This document shows positions 10,085 to 18,420 of a stretch of DNA of 36,053 nt, piece after piece. The translations under genes were made by a program, and so were the position numbers. Every line of letters starts with the position of its first letter. The stretch's first letter is position 1. The notes below the pieces were generated by a model. That model did not search any database and was not told the origin of the DNA. It saw only the letters and a program-made list of their open reading frames with translations. The stretch is from Sulfobacillus benefaciens (lineage in GTDB: Bacteria; Bacillota; Sulfobacillia; Sulfobacillales; Sulfobacillaceae). The DNA is taken from positions 1-36,053 of the forward strand of contig PXYT01000038.1 in assembly GCA_003023725.1 (NCBI GenBank), in the 5' to 3' direction.

Positions 10085-10817
10085 TCTCGCCTAAATCGTA
10101 AACAACACGCCCGCGAAAACCGCTAACCTTGCGCACGGCCGCTAATACCCCCTGGGCATAGGCCGTACGGTCATGCACATCGTGGCGCATAGTCAAGGTC
10201 TGCCCCATAGTGCCGAACACGACCGCCTGATGAGCTACCATACCCGGCAGCCGGATCGAATGAACAGGGATATCAACCGCGTTGATTTCCCACGATTCGG
10301 CAAGAATTTGCGCCATGCGTGCAGCTGTTCCCGAGGGCTTGTCTTTCTTGGTATCGGTGTGGGCTTCCAGCACTTCGGCCTTTTTGAAATAGCGGCTAGC
10401 CTGTTGGGCCAGTTGTTCCATCACCCATGCACCCAGAGAAAAATTGGCGATCATCACCGCTCCCACGTGGTACTGCCTAACCAGACTGTCTATCGACCCG
10501 CGCTCATCGGCGCTGAATCCGGTCGTGCCAACAACAATGTCCCATCCTCTGACAATCGCTTCGGTCACGCGCTGGTAGGATGAATGGCGTTCGGTAAAAT
10601 CCACCAGAACTGCGTAAGGGGCATCAATGTCCGACAAATTTCTTTGTAAAATCACAGAAACCGGTTCGGACCACAAGTCCTTTAAGGCACTGCCGGCATA
10701 ATGGGCGGCAATGGCTCCAACGAGCTCCATATCGGGAGCGTGCGCAATAGCCTTGCCCACCTCTCGGCCGGTTTTCCCACTCGCTCCGGCGACCACTACT
10801 GGAATCGACGTTGTCAT
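10068..10817 (-). CDS. dapB: 4-hydroxy-tetrahydrodipicolinate reductase
   Basis: An NAD(P)H-dependent step of lysine/diaminopimelate synthesis. The 249-aa protein has the N-terminal Rossmann loop GASGKTG (11-17), VGTTGFS (96-102), ANFSLGAWVMEQL and the substrate motif EAHTDTKKDKPSGTA (151-165). In E. coli DapB the corresponding motif has two adjacent histidines; here the first is kept (H153) and the second is T154, while the catalytic lysine is kept (K157). This is a mild divergence, and the fold motif PSGTA is intact. It is the last gene of a minus-strand operon: the AGGAGG site overlaps the stop codon of the acyl-CoA dehydrogenase. The link of dapB to acyl-CoA genes is unusual and probably only an operon arrangement. 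Confidence 0.9.
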   Translation of the reverse strand: MTTSIPVVVAGASGKTGREVGKAIAHAPDMELVGAIAAHYAGSALKDLWSEPVSVILQRNLSDIDAPYAVLVDFTERHSSYQRVTEAIVRGWDIVVGTTGFSADERGSIDSLVRQYHVGAVMIANFSLGAWVMEQLAQQASRYFKKAEVLEAHTDTKKDKPSGTAARMAQILAESWEINAVDIPVHSIRLPGMVAHQAVVFGTMGQTLTMRHDVHDRTAYAQGVLAAVRKVSGFRGRVVYDLGEIIDPV

Positions 10818-10825
10818 GAACCCTC

Positions 10826-11989
10826 CTATATGTTTCCTAAATCGTATTCTTTCAGCAATCGGCTGGCAATGACCAACCGCATAATTTCCGAGGTTCCCTC
10901 ATAGATTTCCGTTACTTTGGCATCGCGCAGCAGTCTCTCCACGCCATATTCCCGCATATACCCGTACCCGCCGAAGATTTGAATCGCATCTATCGCATGA
11001 TTGACCGCCTTTTCGGATGCGAACAATTTCGCCATGGCAAATAACGGCCGTTGCGAAGGCCCTTCATTCCGGCGTCTGGCAGCTTCATAAGTCATCAGTC
11101 TGGCAGCATGCAGATCTGTGGCCATATCCGCCAGACGCCACTGCACCCCTTCAAACTGGCCAATCGCTTTTCCGAACTGTTTCCGTTCTCGGGCATATTC
11201 CAATGATCGCTCCAGCGCAGTCGTCATAATGCCGACGCTTTGTGCCGCAATGCCGATTCGTCCTCCGTCCAGTAAATACAGCGCAATCTGATAGCCTTCC
11301 CCTTCAGTTCCCAGCCGGTCTTCAACCGGCACGACAACATCATCGAGAATCATTTCGGAGGTCCTAGACGCCCGGATTCCCAATTTGTCTTCCGGCGGCC
11401 CGAAAAGGAGACCTTTGGCTGTTTTCGAGACGATAAAGGCGGTAATGCCTTTTTCTTTCAAAGCCGGATCAACCGTTGCAAACACAATATACTGCTCGGC
11501 TTCTCCCGCACTGGTGATAAACATCTTACGGCCCGTCAAATGATAGCCGTCAGCTTCCTTGACGGCCCTAGTTCGCATACCGGCCGCATTGGAACCCGAA
11601 TCCGCTTCAGTAATGGCAAACGCCCCAATCGCCTGTCCCCGACACAAATCAGGCAAATAACGGCTCTTTTGCTCGTCAGTGCCAAAACGCCAGATTCCTT
11701 CGATGTGCAACGAATTGTGCACCTCGTAAATCACCGCCGTCGCCGGATCGGCGGCCGCAATAGCTTCCACAACCAGCGTTTGGGCCAGATAAGTGGCTCC
11801 GGACCCTCCCCACTTGGGGTCGACAATCATTCCCAGATATCCCTGTTGTCCCAAGAGCTCCATGTTCACCCGAGGAAAAATGGCCTTCTGGTCGAACTCC
11901 TGCGAGCGTTTGGCAATCGTCTCGCGAACCAGATCCAGAATCGCATCGCGAATTGCATTCTCATCGTCATTTAATATGCTTAGCGCCAT
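10826..11989 (-). CDS. Acyl-CoA dehydrogenase (short/branched-chain type)
   Basis: A 387-aa flavoenzyme that oxidises an acyl-CoA to the 2-enoyl-CoA and passes electrons to ETF. It shows the three family domains, with AFAITEADSGSNAAG (123-137) and RKMFITSAG (154-162) at the FAD/substrate site, RKQFGKAIGQFE (269-280), QIFGGYGYMREY and the catalytic glutamate in IYEGTSEIMR (E364), as in short-chain and butyryl-type enzymes. ATG 11989 was chosen because GAGGAGAG lies just upstream; a longer frame to 12025 only overlaps the previous gene. It follows the MeaB gene by 5 bases and precedes dapB by 8. Substrate is uncertain; the B12-mutase context suggests branched-chain or propionyl-type metabolism. 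Confidence 0.92.
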   Translation of the reverse strand: MALSILNDDENAIRDAILDLVRETIAKRSQEFDQKAIFPRVNMELLGQQGYLGMIVDPKWGGSGATYLAQTLVVEAIAAADPATAVIYEVHNSLHIEGIWRFGTDEQKSRYLPDLCRGQAIGAFAITEADSGSNAAGMRTRAVKEADGYHLTGRKMFITSAGEAEQYIVFATVDPALKEKGITAFIVSKTAKGLLFGPPEDKLGIRASRTSEMILDDVVVPVEDRLGTEGEGYQIALYLLDGGRIGIAAQSVGIMTTALERSLEYARERKQFGKAIGQFEGVQWRLADMATDLHAARLMTYEAARRRNEGPSQRPLFAMAKLFASEKAVNHAIDAIQIFGGYGYMREYGVERLLRDAKVTEIYEGTSEIMRLVIASRLLKEYDLGNI

Positions 11990-11994
11990 TGTGC

Positions 11995-12954
11995 TTACTC
12001 TCCTCGTGAAGTCGCATTCAACCATGTTTCAAACAATTTTCTGACATAACGGGAAGCGTCCTGTCCCGCCAGAATTTCTTCGACGGCTTCTTTCCACAAA
12101 GCCTTGCGCCGAAAATCTACCTCAATTTCTTTTCTCACGTCGTCCAAAGACTGTTCCAAGACATGCTCCGCCTGACGGTAACGACGGTCATTCAGGAGAT
12201 TATGCTGGCGCAGATACGTTTGGTGTTGCTCTATGGCATCTATCAACTGGTCAATTCCGACAGCTCGGTCCGCCTCAGTCTTAATAATAGGAGGGGTCCA
12301 GTCGACCGACTCGGGAGTCAGACTCAAAAGGCCGCGCAACGAACGCACCGTCAATTCTACTCCCTCGCGGTCGCTTTTATTGACCACAAATACATTTCCG
12401 ATTTCCAAAATCCCGGCCTTTATAGCTTGAATGTCATCTCCCAGGCCTGGAGCTAACACAACCACGACGCTTTGGGCATATCGCATAATATCCACTTCGG
12501 CCTGCCCCGCCCCGACAGTCTCCACCAGGATGGTATCGAATCCGGCTGCATCCAAAAGAGTAATCGCCCCAAATGCCGCACGGGAAAGTCCGCCCGCATG
12601 ACCCCGGCTGGCCAAACTACGCATATACACCCCTTTATCATCCACGGATTCCTGCATTCTGATCCGGTCCCCCAGAATCGCTCCTCCAGTGAAGGGGCTG
12701 GAAGGATCCACAGCCAGAATGCCCACCGTATTTTGCCGATGGCGCAAGCTAATAGCCAAGGCATTGACCAGTGTCGATTTTCCTACACCAGGAGCTCCCG
12801 TAATCCCGATAACCCTGGCTTTGCCCGCATGGGAAAAGAGACGGTGAGCCAGATCTTTGCCTCGTGTGCCTCCCTCGTCGATCCATGTCAGTCCCCGCGC
12901 CACAGCCCGGCGATTCCCGGCCAAAATTCCGTCATATAACATCTGTACATTCAT
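11995..12954 (-). CDS. meaB: MeaB/ArgK-type GTPase, B12-mutase chaperone
   Basis: A 319-aa G3E-family P-loop GTPase. Walker A GAPGVGKST is at 53-61, followed by AVDPSSPFTGGAILGDRIRM (switch region) and VETVGAGQAE, then VNKSDREG for the base-recognition NKxD element. MeaB proteins load and protect adenosylcobalamin in methylmalonyl-CoA mutase and its relatives. The ATG shares one base with the stop of the preceding B12-binding subunit (TAATG), with a GGGAG site upstream. The C-terminal dimerisation arm is present. The adjacent mutase subunit supports the role strongly. Confidence 0.93.
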   Translation of the reverse strand: MNVQMLYDGILAGNRRAVARGLTWIDEGGTRGKDLAHRLFSHAGKARVIGITGAPGVGKSTLVNALAISLRHRQNTVGILAVDPSSPFTGGAILGDRIRMQESVDDKGVYMRSLASRGHAGGLSRAAFGAITLLDAAGFDTILVETVGAGQAEVDIMRYAQSVVVVLAPGLGDDIQAIKAGILEIGNVFVVNKSDREGVELTVRSLRGLLSLTPESVDWTPPIIKTEADRAVGIDQLIDAIEQHQTYLRQHNLLNDRRYRQAEHVLEQSLDDVRKEIEVDFRRKALWKEAVEEILAGQDASRYVRKLFETWLNATSRGE

Positions 12955-13343
12955 TAGCGCTCTCCCGCATGTTGTTTGATATATTCCACGATCTCCTGGG
13001 TGTCGGTGCCGGGGCCATACACTTTATGCACGCCAACATCCAGCATAGCGGACACATCTTCGTCCGGAATAATCCCTCCCAACAACACGAGGATATCGTC
13101 CATGCCATTTTCGCGCAACAATGCCATGATTCGGGGAACAAGAGTCGGATGAGCCCCGGATAAGATTGAAATGGCTAACACGTCGACATCTTCAGACAAT
13201 GCGGCCTCTACGATTTGATCAGGCGTTTGATGAAGCCCAGTGTAAATGACCTCCATACCGGCATCTCTTAACGCTCGGGCAATGACTTTTGCTCCGCGGT
13301 CATGACCGTCGAGCCCAGGCTTGGCCACTAAAACGCGAATCAT
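12954..13343 (-). CDS. B12-binding small subunit of an acyl-CoA mutase
   Basis: A 129-aa stand-alone cobalamin-binding domain. It shows the base-off ligand motif [10 protein letters not shown] (cobalt-binding histidine H14), [10 protein letters not shown] and [10 protein letters not shown], the DxHxxG...SxL...GG pattern. In split methylmalonyl-CoA or isobutyryl-type mutases this chain pairs with a large catalytic TIM-barrel subunit of about 550 aa. That subunit is not in this window. ATG 13343 was chosen (AGGAG about 10 bases upstream); a TTG at 13376 gives an 11-residue extension without support. It is the first gene of the run with meaB, acyl-CoA dehydrogenase and dapB. Confidence 0.9.
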   Translation of the reverse strand: MIRVLVAKPGLDGHDRGAKVIARALRDAGMEVIYTGLHQTPDQIVEAALSEDVDVLAISILSGAHPTLVPRIMALLRENGMDDILVLLGGIIPDEDVSAMLDVGVHKVYGPGTDTQEIVEYIKQHAGER

Positions 13344-13444
13344 ATCCGATTCACTCCTCACTTCAGCTACTGACAATCTACGGAAATAGACGTCATGTGT
13401 TAATGTGCCGGGTCACTACTCAGTGTACCACCCCTGAGTAATAA

Positions 13445-13482
13445 AGAAGAGAAAAAGCCGGTAAAGTGGCTTCTTCTCCGGC
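13445..13482 (-). terminator. Probable rho-independent terminator
   Basis: On the minus strand GCCGG and CCGGC (13457-13482) pair around a 16-base loop and are followed by TTTTTCTCTTCTTT. It lies just after the membrane-protein gene ending at 13495. The stem is short, so confidence is moderate. Confidence 0.55.
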
Positions 13483-13494
13483 AAGTCAGAATTG

Positions 13495-14172
13495 CTACCG
13501 GCTTCCTGCAGCAGACTGCGATTTGGACCGCCCTTGCTGTGAAGACCGAGAATAGACGTAGCCCAGGAATATTAACACCAGTCCAACAATATTCATGAGC
13601 GGGAGAATACCTAATGCTACCCCCTGCGATGCCAGAGTGCCACCCACTCCAGCTGCGATGGCACCGGCCGCGATCAATAAATTGTAATAGCGGCGGGTCT
13701 TCCACCATGACCACAAAGCCCCGATTACAACAATCGTCCCGCCCAACGACGCCATGATGATGTACATCACTTGGGTGAGACCCACAATTCCACCCTTGCC
13801 GCCGTTAAGAGCCAGCCAGGATCCCTGCATCACCGGCGGCGTGACAAACACAGAAACCGCGAGCACCGCGAATAGCGCGGTAATCAAACCAGCATAGCTG
13901 TGGGCTATGGTCTTGGGAAAGGCCAGATAGCTTGTTCCGACGGACATGGTCCCGACCAGTGTGGCCGAGGCAATAATATAAAGCTGATAAGGAACAAGAG
14001 TCCAATGAGTGCCGACAGTAATTGCCTCTACAATATAGGCCAGCGTGTAAAACACGAACGAAAACGTCCACCAAAGATAAAATGGAGCAGGATGCTGCTG
14101 GTAACGTGACATCAACGCCAAAGCAAAAATCACCGCCAACAGCGCCGCAGCCCAAAACAACGCTTCGACCAT
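13495..14172 (-). CDS. Polytopic membrane protein of unknown function
   Basis: A 225-aa very hydrophobic protein with about seven membrane segments: near residues 2-20, 31-50, 61-82, 93-112, 130-153, 162-181 and 187-206. It ends in a short basic, serine-rich tail (about 208-225). No signature motif for transport or enzymatic activity is visible, and I do not recognise the family. A GAGGGGGG site sits about 11 bases before the ATG. The gene stands alone with a terminator behind it. A candidate -10 sequence, TTATAAC, lies about 80 bases upstream on the minus strand. Confidence 0.75.
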   Translation of the reverse strand: MVEALFWAAALLAVIFALALMSRYQQHPAPFYLWWTFSFVFYTLAYIVEAITVGTHWTLVPYQLYIIASATLVGTMSVGTSYLAFPKTIAHSYAGLITALFAVLAVSVFVTPPVMQGSWLALNGGKGGIVGLTQVMYIIMASLGGTIVVIGALWSWWKTRRYYNLLIAAGAIAAGVGGTLASQGVALGILPLMNIVGLVLIFLGYVYSRSSQQGRSKSQSAAGSR

Positions 14173-14608
14173 GAGTCCATGCCCCCCTCTTTTCTCGCAC
14201 GATATAACTCCTCGCGGCCATCATCAACCGACAATGGGGCTAGTTTTGTTATAACACGAAAGTTTCCCGCCATGGGCACAAGAGCGGTCCAATATCCCGT
14301 TAAACTTTCGGGTCCCCAGAAACGGAAATAGAAGCCCTGGGTTTGATTGCTTGCTTCTCTGTGTTTCCCATTGATCCTCAATCGTCTTGAAGTCACGAAC
14401 GAGCTGGCTGCTTTATTTGAGCATTTCCGACATAAAATCGAACACTCAAACAACATTTAGAGGAACCCCCACAAATATGTGCCCCAGGTACCTGTTCTTC
14501 ACGGATGTTGGTATGGCAACGATATCACAGCACTACCGCGTAACCGTCTTCTCTTACGTGTTACGGCCGGATTTCCACCGGCCTCACCACAAGGTCTTTA
14601 GCAGCATG
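14173..14608. other. Gene-free stretch upstream of tRNA-Leu
   Basis: About 440 bases between the divergent membrane-protein gene and the tRNA-Leu promoter. Frames on both strands are short and lack ribosome binding sites. I see no repeats or RNA genes. Confidence 0.5.
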
Positions 14609-14637
14609 TTGCGCAACTTGATTGAACATGATACACT
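14609..14637 (+). promoter_or_regulatory. Promoter of tRNA-Leu(CAG)
   Basis: TTGCGC at 14609-14614 and TACACT at 14632-14637 are 17 bases apart. The expected start is near 14644, about 20 bases before the mature tRNA. Confidence 0.55.
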
Positions 14638-14665
14638 ACATTTTGCACGTCAAAATGTTGGCGAT

Positions 14666-14752
14666 GCCGAAGTGGTGGAATCGGCAGACACGCGGTGTTC
14701 AGGGCGCCGTGAGCAATAGCTCGTGTGGGTTCAAATCCCACCTTCGGCACCA
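14666..14752 (+). tRNA. tRNA-Leu (anticodon CAG)
   Basis: An 87-nt class II tRNA. Acceptor stem GCCGAAG/CTTCGGC, anticodon stem CGGTG/CGCCG around loop TTCAGGG, a long variable arm (GTGAGCAATAGCTCGT), T-arm GGGTTCAAATCCC and encoded CCA. Confidence 0.95.
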
Positions 14753-15817
14753 TAAACGGGTTTGGTCACATCGCACTCAGCAGTCTAATCGGATAAGGCC
14801 CTCACAATTTCTGTGGCGGCTATTTTTTATAAGAGCTACTTCTCGTCCACGAAACATGTGACGTAAATTTGGCTTTTTGCCGTTCTTTAACGACACTTCT
14901 TCACGACCTGTGCAGACTACACCAAAACTTGCGCCGCTATCAAACGGAACTCAACGGGTGATTGCACCGTTTCCTTCAGATTACAAAATTTGAGCGTGAA
15001 GTCCCCCCACGACACAATTATTGCGTTAGCCCGTTAGGGTCAAAAGTTTCTTATAGAGGCGTACATTAGACAACGTTGTAGTATGTAGTTTCACAACGTC
15101 GTATATTTCTGCATATCACGTGGTCTGGTGCCCACAATGTTGCAGCTAGTCCATCACCCCAGGAAGCCGATAGCCATGCAAGACGACGCAAAATTACGGC
15201 GAAGAGTTGGGTGAATGACCATAGGGTCTCTACCTGACACGTTAGAACTATACTTAAGAGGTTGTGCTGCCTATTGTCGGGACGATTGGTTTTCACCTTT
15301 ATATTTGCGAGACTTTCGAAACTGGAACACTGGCACAGGTTCAATCTTCATCAACGTACGACTTGTCGCCGATCCAGATCGCGACGGATGCGTTTACCCT
15401 TCTGAGCCAAAGTCTCCGAACGGGTCTCCCATCACACAATTGGACGGCCCGTGAGCGTCGTCTCGAAGGCGCATCTAAATCGTTTACGCTAGGAATTGGT
15501 CGGCCTAACCAAGTCTGCATCCACTCCACCATCTTCTTTGTCAGGGTCAAGGCACCGTGACGATTTTTCATTGGCGTTGACGTGCAGTTTGGGGTTCGGG
15601 GATGGGTTTCGGAGGATCTTGAATCCTGGTCGCTTCCGCATCATCGGACTTTAGAGGCAAATCCGATATACAATTATTCAACGGGTGCGGCTTCTTGCCG
15701 CTGACCATAGTCGGCGCTCTCCTTTTGGGAACTTTGACGCTACGGGCGCAGCATTCGGGTCCGCAATCTTGCAAGTCCGAAGACGTCGCCACCGGCGTAC
15801 AGACCGGGAAGTGAAAT
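14753..15817. other. 1-kb stretch without a recognisable gene
   Basis: No convincing gene. Three minus-strand frames (15568-15849, 15341-15571, 15066-15344) follow each other with 4-base stop/start overlaps behind the acetyltransferase. They lack clear ribosome binding sites, the last uses TTG, and I recognise no family. A near-identical pair, ACAACGTTGTA (15070-15080) and ACAACGTCGTA (15093-15103), has a 23-base period. The stretch may contain a decayed gene. Confidence 0.4.
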
Positions 15818-16411
15818 CTAAGGAGGCGTCGGGTATCCCCACGATCCATCCCGCAACCGCAGCCTCACGTAAATCAGCGTATCTCTCGGCACACCATCCA
15901 CACCCGGTTCATCCTGCAACAACACCGCTTCGAGGTAGAATCCGGCTCGCTCGGCTACTTTACGACTGCGATCGTTCCGGGAATCACAGCGAATTTCAAT
16001 GCGCTGAGCATCCAAATAGTCCGAGGCAAACTGCACGATCCCGTTGACAGCCTCCGTGACCAACCCTTTGCCGGACTCCGAAGAGCGAGCCCAGTAGCCA
16101 ATCTCGAAGCGCCCGACCTCCCAGTTCATGCGATGCAGGCCCGTGCTGCCGACAAAACGTCCTGTATCCCGTCGAAACATATGAAGGCGGAGATCCTCCC
16201 TCAGAAGAAACCGCGCATGGGCACGGCGAACATTTTCTTCCGACTGCTCGACTGACGGAAGATTTACGGCAAACGGCATCCATTGTTTCAGAGACTCCTG
16301 CGATTCCCAAATGGCTTCATTGACCCGTGGACCGTCTCCGGGCAACGGGCATCGAAGCAATAACCGCTCAGTTTCAAATTCATGGGGAAAATCGCGCAGA
16401 ATGGGGATCAT
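15818..16411 (-). CDS. GNAT acetyltransferase, RimJ/RimL type
   Basis: A 197-aa GCN5-related N-acetyltransferase that would transfer acetyl from acetyl-CoA to a protein N-terminus or a small amine. It begins FETERLLLRCPLPGD, typical of RimJ/RimL-like enzymes, continues with RFVGSTGLHRMNW, and has motif A/B sequence FEIGYWARSSESGKGLVTEAV (acetyl-CoA loop) and SRNDRSRKVAERAGF (NxxSxxVxEkxGF-like) near the C-terminal third. ATG 16411 has GAGAGGAG 7 bases upstream; an open frame further up to 16510 lacks family similarity. It stands alone. The substrate is unknown. Confidence 0.88.
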   Translation of the reverse strand: MIPILRDFPHEFETERLLLRCPLPGDGPRVNEAIWESQESLKQWMPFAVNLPSVEQSEENVRRAHARFLLREDLRLHMFRRDTGRFVGSTGLHRMNWEVGRFEIGYWARSSESGKGLVTEAVNGIVQFASDYLDAQRIEIRCDSRNDRSRKVAERAGFYLEAVLLQDEPGVDGVPRDTLIYVRLRLRDGSWGYPTPP

Positions 16412-16551
16412 ATCATGGCTCCTCTCACAATCCATTGTTCCACATTCCGCGGGCGATAACAAATTAGTTGGGATGTTATGGAGCGGAGCCTGCACGTCTT
16501 CGACCCCCATCCGTTACAATCAAACCAGCACATTACTGAAAGGACGGTAAC

Positions 16552-16671
16552 ATGGAACGCCGCTTGGAAGAGATAGCGACTTGGGAACTGTGGAACGCAG
16601 CGAAAACACCATGGTCAAAAATGACGAATGGATGTGCCACCATTGGGAATGCCCGGCACTATGGAGGTTAA
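16552..16671 (+). CDS. Doubtful 39-aa small ORF
   Basis: A short frame with AAAGGACGG about 4 bases before ATG 16552, starting divergently from the acetyltransferase. The peptide begins MERRLEEIATWELWNAAK and has no known motif. It may be chance or a gene remnant. Confidence 0.2.
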   Translation: MERRLEEIATWELWNAAKTPWSKMTNGCATIGNARHYGG

Positions 16672-16749
16672 TGATCGCCGACTCGACTAGCTTTCAACCA
16701 CCGTGACAAGGGCTTTTGCGACATGCGAACACCAAACTTTTAAGAACAG

Positions 16750-16798
16750 TTGCCTATGGTGCGTGCCTGTGGTAGAATAAGACCGCTGTTCAACAGCG
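16750..16798 (+). promoter_or_regulatory. Promoter with start-site dyad
   Basis: TTGCCT (16750-16755), a 17-base spacer and TAGAAT (16773-16778) are followed at once by the near-perfect palindrome CGCTGTTCAACAGCG (16784-16798), which covers the expected start site. It faces tRNA-Leu(GAG), 118 bases downstream. Confidence 0.45.
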
Positions 16799-16851
16799 TG
16801 AGGTATTTTTGGTTTCTTATTCGGAATACACTATCCAAAACCGAAAAGTTC

Positions 16852-16880
16852 TTGACAATGAGACAGCGTGGTTATGTTTA
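16852..16880 (+). promoter_or_regulatory. Proximal promoter of tRNA-Leu(GAG)
   Basis: A consensus -35 box TTGACA (16852-16857) with candidate -10 sequence TATGTTTA at 16873-16880 (15-17 base spacing), about 40 bases before the tRNA. Confidence 0.5.
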
Positions 16881-16916
16881 GTTTTTTACTTTTGGAGCGA
16901 GGAAAACGAACTTTTT

Positions 16917-17001
16917 GTCGGGATGGCGGAACTGGCAGACGCTTACGTTTGAGGGGCGTATGGAGCAATCCGTGGGGGTTCGAGTCCCCCTCCCGACACC
17001 A
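16917..17001 (+). tRNA. tRNA-Leu (anticodon GAG)
   Basis: An 85-nt class II tRNA. Acceptor stem GTCGGGA/TCCCGAC, anticodon stem TACGT/GCGTA around loop TTGAGGG, a variable arm, T-arm GGGGGTTCGAGTCCCCC and encoded CCA. Confidence 0.95.
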
Positions 17002-17657
17002 ACGTGACTACCCCTACCATCTTAGTCTAAAACCGGAAAATCGAAACGCATTTCGCATGGGATGCCAGCGGTTTCAATTCATATTCACTAAGGATGGATA
17101 CCCACCCAGCAATTGAAATTGTATGCACACCCCCGCAACCACAAACCGGGTTTACTCTTCTGGTACGAGCAGCCCACAGGGAATCCCCCTTCGGGAAACC
17201 GTTGAGTTCTCCAAACACTGACAAGTATGGATGAACCGGCTCTCATTGCTGGAGGTTCCTTATCGCGTCGTGGTGATGAATTTCTTCCTTCTCGAGAATG
17301 AAGAGCAAGCGAGCCAAAGTCAAATGGGTTACATGAATCCTCTCCGTACAATTGAATATGGTCCAGGATAAACTTTCGACCATTTGTCAATCAGCGAAAC
17401 GTGAAAGATTCAACCGAGGGCGATATTTCTTGGTCTGCTTAGCTGCCTTACTCACGAAACGCCTATACTTTGCCCGAGAACCGCTCACTCCATCCACCAT
17501 TTTCGTTTAAAAATCGGACGAAAATGCCGGTCAAATTCGCTTGTTATTGGATGGGATCTTTGGTGCCGAGTATTTTCTCAGCCTCAATGCTGATACACTT
17601 ATACAACAACGAGACAGATTCCTAGCAAACGCCTCAATTGCAGGCGGAAGACTCATT
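17002..17657. other. Gene-free stretch before the tandem repeat
   Basis: About 650 bases with only short frames lacking ribosome binding sites. I recognise no domain, repeat or RNA. Confidence 0.45.
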
Positions 17658-17729
17658 AGTTACGCCAGTTACGCCAGTTACGCCAGTTACGCCAGTTACG
17701 CCAGTTACGCCAGTTACGCCAGTTACGCC
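17658..17729. repeat. Tandem array, 8 x 9 bp
   Basis: Eight perfect, head-to-tail copies of AGTTACGCC. The unit is 9 bases with no stop codon in most frames, so several frames stay open through it (Ser-Tyr-Ala, Val-Thr-Pro or Gly-Val-Thr repeats). None of these frames has a ribosome binding site or recognisable flanks. The identity of all copies implies recent expansion or active homogenisation. Confidence 0.97.
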
Positions 17730-18200
17730 AAAACCATTAGCCATAATCCTCTTACAAATAGCGCCGCTAACTATTCGTGTCCAATCCGTTTTCGATAGGA
17801 GATCCGGATACCACATATGACCATACTGAAGAATCTGACAAAGCTGAAAGACCCTTAACAACGGACGAAAAACGGGGACACCACTCTGTACCCCAAATTC
17901 CAAGATATAATTTCAAAGTATCATGTGATATCTCGCCCACCGTCCGGCAATTCATGCTGTTGAGTCTTGGTCATCCGTTATAACCACGAACATCCACGAA
18001 GTCTAGGCATAACGAGATTCCACTTCAATGACACCCATGACGGCCATAAGCCAGGGGTATTCCGCTAAGTTGCAGCACACCAAATTTTCCCTATCAAGCA
18101 CAAGGACCGCCTCTTGCAAGTTTCCTAGTGTTTCTTCCCAGTCCGAGGCATTCGGCACCATACCTCGGGCCTACCCCAGAACATACAACCGCTTGACATA
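17730..18200. other. Gene-free stretch between tandem repeat and TnpB element
   Basis: I see no gene with a ribosome binding site or recognisable protein. The last 20 bases (18181-18200) border the right end of the TnpB element and would supply the guide segment of its RNA. Confidence 0.45.
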
Positions 18201-18204
18201 TTGA

Positions 18205-18420
18205 CATCCTCCCCACGGCTGAAGCCGGGGGATTCCCGCGTCTCACGGCGTCGGGTTCCTGCTTCATCGCACCATTGCTTCTTAGGGCTTGCGCCGTTCG
18301 TCCACAAGAGGGTGCTCCCCAGGCTCACCGGGCGTGTCCCGCCCTGTCGGGTGCTTCGCAAAGGCGAAGCGTTTAATATTGTTCGCCGCTAGTACATCAC
18401 GGTCATGGTGGCGTCCGCAA
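18205..18420 (-). ncRNA. Predicted omega RNA (reRNA) at the tnpB 3' end
   Basis: TnpB guide RNAs are made from the 3' end of tnpB plus the right end of the element and run into flanking DNA. This stretch holds the end of tnpB and the GC-rich hairpin CCCCCGGCTTCAGCCGTGGGG near the tip. The flanking minus-strand bases after TCAA, TATGTCAAGCGGTTGT, would be the guide. Exact 5' end unknown; the position follows from known TnpB biology. Confidence 0.5.

Noticed and set aside
13344-13376. TTG start for the B12-binding subunit
   Set aside because: ATG 13343 has a better ribosome binding site and matches the family N-terminus.
15070-15103. Pair of ACAACGTYGTA motifs with 23-base period as an operator
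   Set aside because: No gene or promoter nearby that it could plausibly control.
15066-15849. Chain of three minus-strand frames with 4-base overlaps behind the acetyltransferase
   Set aside because: No clear ribosome binding sites, one TTG start and no recognisable domains; such overlaps arise easily by chance.
17658-17729. CRISPR array
   Set aside because: The 9-bp units are contiguous with no spacers, and no cas genes are present.
17541-17903. Proteins with SYA, VTP or GVT repeats across the tandem array
   Set aside because: The repeat keeps several frames open at once; none has a ribosome binding site or recognisable flanks.
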